Below, in pieces: positions 33,212 to 44,100 of a stretch of DNA of 64,000 bases (its first letter is position 1; each line of letters opens with the position of its first letter). The stretch is from Echria macrotheca (taxonomy: Eukaryota; Ascomycota; Sordariomycetes; Sordariales; Schizotheciaceae), in contig MU839838.1 in NCBI GenBank assembly GCA_030411725.1, positions 1,351,796 to 1,415,795 on the forward strand, written 5' to 3'. The position numbers were made by a program, and so were the translations under genes. Under the pieces are notes generated by a model, which did no database searches, was not told the origin of the DNA, and worked only from the letters and a program-made list of their open reading frames with translations.

Positions 33212-34870
33212 TTGCCATTCACAGCCGATCCGACGACGTCGAACCGCGCGGCATCCCAGCGTCCGGACCTGTACAATCCCTTGCCCAGCATGCCTTCTCG
33301 GGACTTCTTATCCTTGCCACGGGAGATCCGTTATAGGATATACAGACTTCTTTTCCGTATCAACCGGCCAATTGAGCAAGGACCTGTGCATCTTCTGAGT
33401 GCCTAACTGCTATCCACATGCAAACAGATCTACTTAGAGGGCGTGGCGATTCTATACGGCGAAAACACATTCCGGATCGTCGTCGGCAACCAGTATGGAG
33501 CGTGGGACGACACCCCGCGATATCCAAAGCCTCTCGAGAAGCGGCATGACTGCAGCGGCTCAAGACGGACGACTGTCATCAAGGCTGTTGTTTACAGCGA
33601 TTACCAGCAATACGTCGGCATGTCCCAAGACCACGATTTATTTCATTCCGATATGAAAACTGCTCGGAAGGCGATCGAAATCCTCAGCCTGTTCAACCAG
33701 CTGAAGATTACCGTACTAACCGGAGAAAAGTATTGGGAGAAAGGCAGCAGTAGCGATCATGGACCGGCGTACGACTGCGGCGGGCCCCGCGAGGGCACTA
33801 CCACCACCACGAAAACTGCCTACCAAGCGTCCTCGGCTGACAAGACGACAGCATGGTGTAGACATGAACACGAGTCTTCTCACACGCGATGGATTCCCCC
33901 GAGCCGATATCGATGTTGCCCAGAGTATGGATCTGTTTCCTGGCTGGAGGACAGCGGCTGAATGACACAGTTCGGACAACGAGAGCCCGCATTATCCACC
34001 TTCGAAACGACTATAAGGAGGATCCCAAATCATCCCCAACCAAAGCGCAGTCCTGGGAATGAAGGTGTTTCTCATCCTCCTGAGCGCACAGCTAAGAATG
34101 TCAACGACCAGAAGTATACGGAGCACCGGGTGGAGGAATGGCTTAGTTGGTTTCCTCCCGAAGACCTCCCCGAAGACCCGAGGCTCTGGGATTGGACAAT
34201 ACACCATGCGGAGAGGTTTGACAGGCTCAAGTATTCCAGGCGCGGCTAAGGTAGAGAGACCGAGACGGAAACGTACATGGAGCTTCGGTTCAAACAGCAG
34301 CGAGCCCAGTGAGGCGGGATACGTGAGCGACTCGGAGCTTATCGAGAGCCCCGTAACCTCCGTGGCTACAAGCGCCGGCGGCTGTCCGAAACAGCAGGCC
34401 TTTCGATATTCACGGTAATCAGCGGTTTGACCGTGAGGCCCTTGAAGCGCGCCCGCATTGTTTACCGGCGCATCACGCTCGCCATCCGGGAGAATACCGC
34501 CGGGCGGAAGAAGGTTCGACGGAAGTTCCGTTGGATCACAGATGCCGATGGGTTTCAGACAAAGGTTCCCGTCACCCTGGACGACGGTTCCGACGTCTCT
34601 TCGAGAGCATCCGGGCCACCCAGGCTGAGCATCCGGGCCACCCAGGCTGAGCAGGGCCCGCAGTACGTAGTCAGGACGCTCGACAACGACGCCGTGAGCC
34701 AGCCGGACTCGGAGCTCGTCTCCGCCGAGTCGTTTGACTGGGCCGAGGACGTAGCCAACTTTGAGACTGCGTCTGTTTCTGCTTCATCAACTGAGGCTGA
34801 TTCGTCGACAAAGGCCGCCGAGACGGGTAGCGCTAAGGTGAAGGAAGTTGAGACCGTGTGGGACGTTTGA
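33212..34870 (+). pseudogene. Disrupted 2EXR/F-box-like gene
   Basis: Starting at Met 33290 the frame reads MPSRDFLSLPREIRYRIYRL, then LFRINRPIEQGP. After an in-frame TAA (33404-33406) it continues LLSTCKQIYLEGVAILYGEN in the same frame. LPREIRxxIYxLL followed by CKQIYxEGxxILYGxNTF is the pattern of the large fungal 2EXR/F-box-like family. It reads on through KAIEILSLFNQLKITVLTGE to 33961. Coding-like pieces in other frames follow (34127-34246, EEWLSWFPPEDLPEDPRLWDW; 34427-34870, RIVYRRITLAIRENTAGRKK, ending KVKEVETVWDV). The whole suggests one decayed gene, but unrecognised introns could explain part of it. A 42-nt GT..AG segment (33386-33427) would remove the stop, at the cost of conserved residues. 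Confidence 0.5.
34607..34650 (+). repeat. 22-bp perfect tandem duplication
   Basis: The unit at 34607-34628 is repeated exactly at 34629-34650 (begins GCATCCGGG, ends CAGGCTGA). The unit length is not a multiple of three, so one copy shifts the frame of the coding-like region it sits in. Confidence 0.95.
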
Positions 34871-35547
34871 ATCACCCCGACTCCCAAACATCCAGCCATC
34901 TTGAGATATTGACAAGTTATTCGCTCTTCTTCCGGGACCGGGGGGTTCTAGTTCCTTCGGGAAGGGGGCGGCGATAACGGAAGAGGACGAGGTATCCGAC
35001 GATGGACGACGACTTCCTAGGAGGAGTATATGACTTTGATCCAAACATTACCACCGTATAGAGCGTCTTGATACGATCACGAACCAATCATCCGCGACCA
35101 TATAGGGGGAGGGCTGGGCAAGTTGCAGCTGGGTGCCCTGGCCCTTTTTCGACGTCTACATGGTAGTTTGTTTGGCGGGGATGAGTTGCATCACACACGG
35201 CCATGACAGCAAAAAGAACCCAGCAAGATGGCTGAACCAAGTGAAATCGACGGAACAGAAGTCGACCAAGTATGCCTGGGAGGAAAAGCCATCGTTTTCA
35301 TTTGCATACTCAGCGAACATCCTTATTTCCGGAGCGTTGCTTTGGGACCTATTTTGGGTATTCCTTCTTGCGACCATCCCTACTTAGCGGGCGAGGCGCT
35401 GGCTCTTGAGGCCCTCGTCAACGTACATACACAGTAATCTCGCCTACAGGGATAGGAGTCTGGGGACTTCACCTATTACCGGGGGGCCGGTGTGTCCTCT
35501 TGTCCTCTCCGACAAATTGGCAAGTCTTTTATCCTTGGTATCCGGGG
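34871..35547. other. Intergenic region without recognised gene
   Basis: No supported gene or repeat was seen between the disrupted F-box-like locus and the bromodomain remnant. Confidence 0.45.
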
Positions 35548-35640
35548 GACCTGAATCTCATGTTCGACAATGCAATGACATACAACGAAGAAAAGGCAGC
35601 GTCCAGTCATCTACGAGGACGCTAAGAAGCCGAAAGCAGA
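35548..35640 (+). pseudogene. Bromodomain fragment (relic)
   Basis: The sequence reads DLNLMFDNAMTYNEE, and after small shifts of frame GSVQ and then IYEDAKKPKAE. This is the conserved end of a bromodomain (MFxNAxxYNxxGSxxYxDA), the acetyl-lysine-binding fold of chromatin proteins. The frame changes between the blocks (two extra bases, then one missing) leave no open protein. The upstream helices of the domain are not found nearby. Confidence 0.55.
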
Positions 35641-35860
35641 GAGAGGCGGGTGAACTGGCCGACGAGCAAAGAGCACGACATGGACCCGACGATGAGTTCC
35701 GAGACACGAGGATGGCAAGCTGCCCTACACTCGTCAACTCCGCCAGTCACCGGCTGTTGTGGCGGCTGCGGTTATGTCCAATTCTGCAAGAAACCATCGA
35801 CACTTACTCTGTATCGGTCTTGTCCCCCTGATTTCCTCCCCCCCAAACAAAAACAGCCTG

Positions 35861-35962
35861 GACTACATCGTCCACAACTTCTGCTCCCAGAAATTCGACG
35901 CCCAAGGCAACCTGCAACGCAACCCCTCCGTCGCCGCCCGCCGCAAACAGCCCCGGCTGGAA
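35861..35962 (+). pseudogene. Orphan exon-like fragment
   Basis: After a pyrimidine-rich stretch ending AAACAG the frame reads LDYIVHNFCSQKFDAQGNLQ and then RNPSVAARRKQPRLE, with strong codon periodicity, followed at once by a GT. It looks like a single exon of a lost gene, perhaps the same as the bromodomain remnant just upstream. Identity unknown. Confidence 0.35.
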
Positions 35963-36018
35963 GTCCTCTGTCTATCGATTTTGGCGACATGCGAAAGAGA
36001 TCCCTTTCCATCTGGGAC

Positions 36019-36100
36019 CGGTATCCTCCTGGATGATGTGACCAACTCAGAAACCGTCAGCTTGTTTTTGCCATGTTAGGTGGACTTGTGCCGTCTTCGC
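36019..36100 (+). repeat. Diverged direct repeat, copy 1 (second copy near 36716-36797)
   Basis: ACTCAGAAACCGTCAGC and the following stretch up to CCGTCTTCGC recur with substitutions and small indels near 36716-36797. The two segments share the order GTATCCT..CTGGATGA, ACTCAGAAACCGTCAGC, GGACTTG and CGTCTTCGC. Confidence 0.6.
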
Positions 36101-36550
36101 AAGTCAGCGCGGAGAAGAAAAGAAACACTGGGGCAGAGAGAATGCCGGTAATAGTAGGGGGGTATGCCGAAGCGATGTTCCCGGTGTGCTCGGCCGGCCG
36201 GTGATCGTCTCCCCGTCAGGCGCCCAAGCGCCGCCCGGGGGGCAGGTGGTAGAGTATATCCCATCCTACTGACCGACGAGCTCTCATCATCACCCACCAC
36301 CCACGAACGGACGATGAAAACCGGAGGGGAAATTTTTGTTGGGAAAAAAAAAAAAGGAAAACGCTTTAACATCGAACCAGCGAGCGACGACCTGGCTGCA
36401 TTGCTGCCTTCGACGCATCGGTAATCAAGGCGAGTTCATCAACGACCGGACGGACGGGGCAGAAATACAAGCTAGGTACCCACGGTTTTCGAAAGTACCT
36501 AGCGGCACCGATGATGAAGATGGGGATTACGATGGTGATGGAGAAGTTGT

Positions 36551-36735
36551 GGTCTGAGTGGGGAATGGATTGGACGAGGGAATGGACCAGCAAGTCAATG
36601 TGCGGGGCGATGGATCGGTGTCTCTGGACATCTTCCAGTTATTGGGGAAGACAATGCACGTGCGGGTTAGGAATCCGGATCGGGATGTGGCTCCGGATGT
36701 TTCTTGTCTTCGAGACCAGTATCCTGGATGAGGTC
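36551..36735 (+). repeat. Diverged direct repeat, copy 1 (second copy about 36909-37047)
   Basis: GTCAATGTGCGGG, GGATCGGTGTCT and TTATTGGGGAAG occur in the same order in 36551-36735 and 36909-37047. Copy 1 reads MDQQVNVRGDGSVSLD and copy 2 reads LEQQVNVRDGGSVSG, suggesting duplicated former coding sequence. Confidence 0.6.
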
Positions 36736-37047
36736 TGGTGACAAACTCAGAAACCGTCAGCTGTTCACTATGGAGGACTTGGGTTGTCCGTCTTCGCCGC
36801 CGTGGAGGAGGGAGCTCAGCCTTCTCAAACTGTATAGTCGACCGACCCTTGCTCGCTGTCCCTCTGACCTAACTCTTATTCGAGAGCTGAGAAAGGTCAT
36901 CGGACTTTGTGGTCGGAGAGGGGAAGGGCTTGGAACAGCAGGTCAATGTGCGGGACGGTGGATCGGTGTCTGGATGTTCTCGCATTATTGGGGAAGCCGG
37001 TGCACATGCACATGGAGGACAGGACTTCATTGTCTTCGAGATCAGAA

Positions 37048-38192
37048 CAGTTCTGTCACGGCAGCCAGTGCAGCGCAGCGCTATGATCATGCGGTGGTGG
37101 TTGTGCCTCACTTTCATCCGAGCGAGATCACGAGCTCGCCGACCACGTCTACATTTACCGCGACCGCTACGCATTCGGTTGATTCGGTTGTCACGGCAGG
37201 CGTGGCTGCCATGAGCGTATGGGCGTCAATACCCATCTGATGGGTATATTTGCGGCCTTCGGCGTCTGGTTAATATAGAATGCTGTTTCGCAATCCCTTG
37301 TAGAAGGTGGTGGGTATTGCTCTCGGTTTTGAAGGGGGTGACAAGAAATAGGGGCAGTAGTGATAATGGGCTCATTGGGCTGGTGCCACGCTGGAAAAGG
37401 ATGCAAATCAATTAAGCCAACGGCTCAATTGATGTGGGACCGCACAGTCTGTGGGGCACACACCTGTATATAGCCAGTGTATCGCTGCCAGAGCATCTTG
37501 CACCAGACAGACATACGAGATTGATTCACCTGCATGCTTGTTTTTGCTTGCTTTGCTTTCCGGCCCAGCAATTGATCTCAGCTCTCTCCATACAGCTCGT
37601 GAACTCGACCCTGGCTGGGCCTGTGCCAGGGGTCGCGATAGGCTCCTTCCTCTGCAGATAGGTCTTAGATTTAGTCCGTTGAATCAAGTAGTTCATGACC
37701 TAGACTTATTTTTGATATTGGTTTTCCCGGCACGCGACTTTGCAACGTTTGCTTCAGCAATGAATGCAATATCCAGCGTTTAATTAGCAATTACTGCTCT
37801 TCTTTTAATTCTATTTTCCTTCTATCGTCGTAGGTATCAGCTGTACGGATAGCTGAACGATTCATGGCCCAAAAGGGGGTTTGTTTACTTTGTCAACCCC
37901 CCTTATTCACCGGCCAACCGCCCCTGAAACCGTTCATATCACACATCATCACACAGCACACCCGCACAACTCTGTCTCCATACCGATGAGACGTCAAAGA
38001 ACAAGTAAAAAAGTCTCATATCTTCATTCAGGATATAAACCGTTACATAACCCAACCCAGTATTTGAACAGCCATCCAAAACCATACAAGGTATCCAAAC
38101 CCCCAACCTAGAAACAAACACAACACCTAAACCACCAACTCTATGCAATGAATGACCTGGCCCGGAACTTTTCTCAACATGTACATAAAAAA
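37048..38192. other. Intergenic region downstream of NRPS-like gene
   Basis: AT-rich in part (37640-37870). No gene supported; the end is the 3' flank of the NRPS-like gene. Confidence 0.5.
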
Positions 38193-41100
38193 TCACTCCA
38201 CAACGGGCGACATCCCAGTCTTATTCAAAATCGCATTCCTCTCCCTCGCCGTACTCCCCGACCCAATAGGCGGCGACTGCGGCCCCATTCTTGGACTTGA
38301 CACCGGACTCGGCCCCAACGAGTTCAACGACGTCGGCCTGACCACATCGAAAAACTTTTTCCCCGGACTGGTCGCACTCAATGGACTGACGAGATCCTCC
38401 TCCTCGCCCCGCAAATCCGCACTGCTCTGCATCGTGGTGCGATCCGTCTCATCGTCGGCGCTGTGGCGGCTGCTGGCGCTGCTGCCGTCCGTCATGCTGT
38501 CCATCGAGCTTGCGCTGACGTCGCGCGGCATCAGCGTGACGGCGCCGAGTTGTTCGGGCTCTTCTTCGATTGTCCCAAACGCTGGGAGGTTGGGGAGTTG
38601 TGGCGCATCGCGTGATAGTGGGTTGGCCGCTGGATCTTGTTCGACGGCCGAAGCTGGCGTTACAGCGATCTTAGGTGACGAGATTGGGGAGATGAGCTGC
38701 TGGACCGCAGAAGCAATCCCTAGAGCCACCGGGGATGCAGGTGTGCTCGATGGTGAAAACGGCGTAGTCGGCTTATTCGAGATCGGCGATCGGGCAACGG
38801 TGCTTGCGAGGCGGCGGATGCGATTCCCCAGCGCGGCCGTTGAAGCAGAGACAGTGATCGAGGGCTTCTTCCGCATTGTCAATGACCGCGTGCCGTCCGT
38901 CGCCTTCTCCGAGTCCTTCTCCTTAGACTTCTGTCCGGAGCCTGTATACAACCCCTTGGCCTTGACCGCGATGAGCTCAAACTGTTTGAGCATCGTCGGA
39001 TTCTCAATAATCTCCTCCATGGTAAGCTTGACGGTTCCCATATCAATTCCAGGGAAGCTGAGGCGGTGCATATCGCGGTTCAGCTGTGCCGTCAGCTGGG
39101 CAGCGGGGATAAGGCTACCCCACAAGTCAAAGAACGCAGCGTTGTGCACCTGGTCATCAGGAACACCAAGTGCCCTGGGATTAAGCACCGAAGTCCAGGT
39201 CTGCGAAATCATCGTCTGGATGGCCTGCGTCTGATCTTGCGTGAGCGATTTGACGGCATCCGCATTATTTGCGGTGGTCGACGCCCCCAGTGAAGCGCTT
39301 GGCGGAAGCGGAATGCTCTTTTGCATGGCGCGGTACTGCTGCCCAGAAGGAATGACGGGCTGCATGATGCTCACGCTGGTGAGCAGATTGACGGTGGCGC
39401 ACAGAGACCGCAGTGCATGCTCTGCAAAGGCTTCCGGGATCCGGTCAGCGCAGAAAGTGATCGTCAGCTCGATACGGCCGGCTCCTCGTACGATGGACTT
39501 GACGAAGAGATCAGGAACATCTTGAGCCTTGGCTTCCATGACGGTGAACTTGCAGGAGGATGAGCCGAGATGGAATGACTTGGGTTCGGATGGGATGATT
39601 GCGGTGTCCTCGTATTGATGTTGCACGACGGTGCTGAATCGACTCCAGTACGGCCACGGTGTACATTTCTCGACGATACTGAGTGTACCCATGTTCTCGA
39701 AAGGAATTCCAGATATGCGCTGCGAATGGATATTCTGCAAAAGGTTCAATGGCGTCAGGGGGTCATCATGAAACTGCACCCTCACGGGGATGATGTTGAC
39801 CGTAGGACCCAATATCCCAACAACAGAGTGGCCTCCGCCGAGTCGAACATTGCGCCCATCGATGACCTCTCCAAACACGACATCCGACGAAGCGGAAAGA
39901 CCGCCGAGAACCATAGCCCATGCTCCCTTCAGAACGGTCTCGAAGGATAGGCCAAGACTCGACAATGAGCCAAGCGGCATGACTTGTCGCGTCACCTTGA
40001 CGTTCGAGGATACCTGATACGGGCGGATGTGGCTCACAACCTGCGTGATGGCTGCTCCCTCTAAAAGCGACTTCCAATAGCCCTCAGCGCCTTGGGTGTT
40101 GGCGATCTGCGCAGAGCGGATAAAGTCGCAATACGTCGGTCGTCGGGGAGGATTCTGAGTGGTATCGTATAGTCTCTTGAGGTCTTTCACCAACAATGCG
40201 ATCGACAGGTCGTCGTACTGGGCCTTGGACAATCGCACAATGAGGGCCGACTGCTTTCCACCATCAATAAACATAAACTTGGTCATCGGAGTGCAGAACG
40301 CGATGGCTGCCGACTGGTCTTTCCGGATCGTCTTCTCAGTCATGCTAGCCAGGCGCCAGGCTGCCCCAAACTGCTTCTTGAACTCGATCGTGGGGGATTT
40401 GATGACGGCCTGGTAGACCCTGCGGTTGTAAGGCACAAAGGCAGTGCGCAGCATCGGATGGATCGTGACCAGGGTCATGCACGCCTCTTCCAGCTTCTTG
40501 GTATCAACAGGACCGTTGAAGTTGAAGACGAGGTAGTTGATATTTGCTCTACCCCGGAGCATACCCGTTTCGATGCATCTGATCTGGATCGAGGATGCCT
40601 CAGCTGCATCCTTGATGGCGCTCGGCTCGACTCCAACCTTGGGCGCAATGACCTTCTCAATGAACACGTCTTTCGATGAAGGCGTGTTTGTCGACGATGG
40701 CGCGGACCCTGCGGAAACAGGAGAAGGCCCAGGAGACTGTGGATAGTCAGTCATGAGAACAGCTCTGCAGAGCTCGGTGAGCGACGTCTTCCCCAGCACG
40801 TCGGCAATGCCCACAGAAAGACCTTCGTGTCGACAGGCGGCTACAAGCTGAGCCGCGAGCACCTCGTCGCCTCCAAGCCCAAAGAAAGTGTCCAGGGCAC
40901 CGATCGAGGCTTCTTCCACACCCAACACCTTGGCCCAAATCGTCCTCATTTGTTCCTCGCTTTGCGTAAGCGGCAGCGGCTTGAGATGCTGAAGCTTGGT
41001 ATCTCGCGACTTCGGGAATGTGGAGAGTGCAAGAAGCTGTTCTTTGGAAAGAGTCTGGACCATCTTGCCGAGACGACGACGGTTTGCCTTGAGGGACGTG

Positions 41101-44100
41101 GTAGCCGGTAAGTATTTGACAGGAATATAGATCGAAGGGATCATTGAGGGAGGGAGGATATGTTTCAAGCCGGCCTCGACCACTTGCTTCACCATTGAGA
41201 TCTGTTCTCTGGTCGCTGGGCTCAGCCTGGTGAGATCCTCTTCGCCATCAAACAGCTTGTCGCCGAGCTCCACGAAGGCAGCAAGCAGGGTGTCGGAGGT
41301 CGAGCCTCGGAAGACCATTGTCTCCACAACGACATCCAACCCCTGTCCTAGAACACGTCGAAACTGCTGCTCGACCTCGGTGATGCTCACCGGCTTATCA
41401 CCAGCGTTGGACCGGTCCCGTTGGCTGCTGCTAGAGATAAACTCCATCAACCCGCCTTCGGTGTATCTCGCTCGATGGCCAGTCCTGAGGTACCGATTCT
41501 TCGTGCCTGGCATAGCGCCTGGAGGTGTCATTGGTGACAACATGGATTCTCGATTCGGGTAGTAGCAGCCTAGAGTCGGACCCTCCACTACCAGTTCACC
41601 AACGGCACCAATGGGCACGAGCTTCTTCGGATCCTCTGGGTTGACAAGGAGCAGCGTTCCGGAAAAGGGCCGACCCAGGCTCCTGAGTTGATGTGGCCCA
41701 AGGGCTTCGAGGAAGCTGATGCCGAGGGGGCAGACATCTTGGGGTCCATACGCAAGAATGACATTGGCCTTCCCGTGCCATGCGTTGAATGTGTCTTCAT
41801 CCAGACTGCGAGTGCGGAAGCAGACAGTCTTGAGTGATGGGACAAGCGCGGGGTCGACCTTTCGGGACAAAAGCGGCGTCATGTAGCTCCAGTTGACTTG
41901 CATGCGATTGACCGCGGCGGGGAAGTCCCGCAGTCGCTCGGTCGGTGACGGAACACAGACACAGCCGCCATGGACAAGCGTTGCGAATATTTCCGAGATG
42001 CAAATATCGACGTTGAACGACGACAGCTGCATAACCCTACTGAGCGACGTGATCCGCGCGGCTGGTCCCTGGCCGAGCAGGGTTGTGGAAAGCGCCGCAT
42101 GGCTGAACGATACGCCGCGAGCTTCGTTTGCAGAGGTCGGCACGAAGATGATACAGGCATGATCGGTCGGCGCCGCCATCGACGTGAGAGGCCCTTTATC
42201 TGCAGGCAGGCCATTCATGAAATCGCTGGTCACGGTGACGACTTTGTCGAACAGGTTACTGAGGACGGAGGCCGCCTCCTCGGATGCGATCGCCACCCTA
42301 GAGTTAAGTCGTTCGAAAATCGGCTGGATCATGCCGAGTTCCGAGGAATCCACGGGAACGAACGCGGCGCCGGATCTGTGATGTTAGCCTTGAATCGTCC
42401 GGGTTGGCACCCACACTTACTTGAGGACCGCCAGCATGGCCAGCGGCGCGAACCGGCACTTGTCCATGGCCACGGGGACTACCGAGTGCGACCCAACTCC
42501 CTGATCAACCAGATAGTGTCCGAGTTTTGTGGCCTCCTCGTCAAGCTCTGCATACGTAAACGTACCATCCCAGGAGCAGACTGCTTGGGATTCGGGTTGC
42601 AGGGATGCATGTTTCGAAATCAGCTCGTGAACAACCGTCTCGGATTGGGCGCTATTGCCGGTTTTGGTCTTGGCGTCCCAAGCAAGAATCTGTGCGTAAT
42701 CCCGGTCGGTGAAGAGATCGACCACGCCAACCGTGGAGTTAGGTGTCGCAAGGATTGAACGAACTGCCTTCCCGAAGGTGCTGGCCACACTTAATGCCTG
42801 CTCAGCGGGCATGATCCGCTGGCCGATATCAACGGTAAGCTTGCCGGCAGAGAACCGCGTGTTCATGACGACGTCGACGTCAAAGGTTTGCTGAAGGGAT
42901 GCAGCTTTGAGCTCGAAGTTAGTCCTCGTCGTGAACTTGCTGTTCAAGCCACCTGGTTCCTCGGTAAACGTCAGACACGAGTTGAACAGACGATCGCCGC
43001 CCTTCATGCCCATGGCGTGTCGTAGCTCAGCCATGGTGAAGTTCTGATGCGGCAAGCAGGTGGTCAAGTGGTCTTCCACCATCTGCAAGCACAAGCTAAG
43101 AGGGCTGAAGGCCGACAGCTCATAGTTGCATGCAATGGTGTTGGCAAAGGAGCCCACGGCATGTCGAATACCTTCGATGGAATCGTCGCGTCCTGACGTC
43201 TGGTATCCAAAGCATACGCTGTCGGATCCGGTGAAGCAGCGCAAAACGAGGCCCCAGGCGAGGCGAAGAATGGCATCCACGGTAGTCCTCTGAGACCGAG
43301 CAAACGCAGAAAGGTCGTAAGAAGTGACCTCCAGGTCAAGACATGCGTTTGTGAAACGCTGCTCCTCGGGAGCAATGCTAAGTTTGGGGAAGAAACAGGG
43401 CGACACATGCGACAGTTTGTCTCTCCAGAATGCCAGACTCGATTCGTGGCGGGCCACCTTCAGAAACTGCAGATGATCCGGATAAGAGAAGTGAGAGGGA
43501 TCGATAATCGCCCTTTCGGTGGCATACGCCCTTCGAAGGTCGTGAAACAGGATGTGGATGCTGATCGAATCACACAGTGCGGTGCTGATATCGAGCTTGA
43601 CGAATGTCCTGGTCGGGGCTTTGCACACCGTGAGCCGATGCAGGGGTTTCGCGTCGGAGGCTCTCAGGTATGGGAGGTTGCAGAGCTCGTAAACTGGATC
43701 ATCTGCGGGCGCCGTGTCGATGAAGAGCATCTCCGGAGAGGCTCTTCTCAGAATAACCTTATCCCAAAGGCCTGCTTGGCTAACACTCTCCGTAAATACT
43801 GTTCTCAGCGCCGCATGCCGGAGCGTCACTTGCTGCCACGCCGTGCATATTCTTGCCGTGTCGATTGGGTCTCCGTTGGGTGATGCAAACTCGTAAATCG
43901 CATGGAGGTAACAGGAATCAGGACGTTGCGCTTGGCTAATAAGGATGCTCTGCTGCACCGCCGTGACGGGGTAAATGGTTTCGAGATCGCGAACGGTGGG
44001 CAGACTCAGCGCGGCAAGTCGCTGCTTGTTAAACTTGGCCAGGCCCTCGTAGGTAACGTCGAGGTAGGGGACGTCGGAGAGGGTTAATTCCTGAGGGTGG

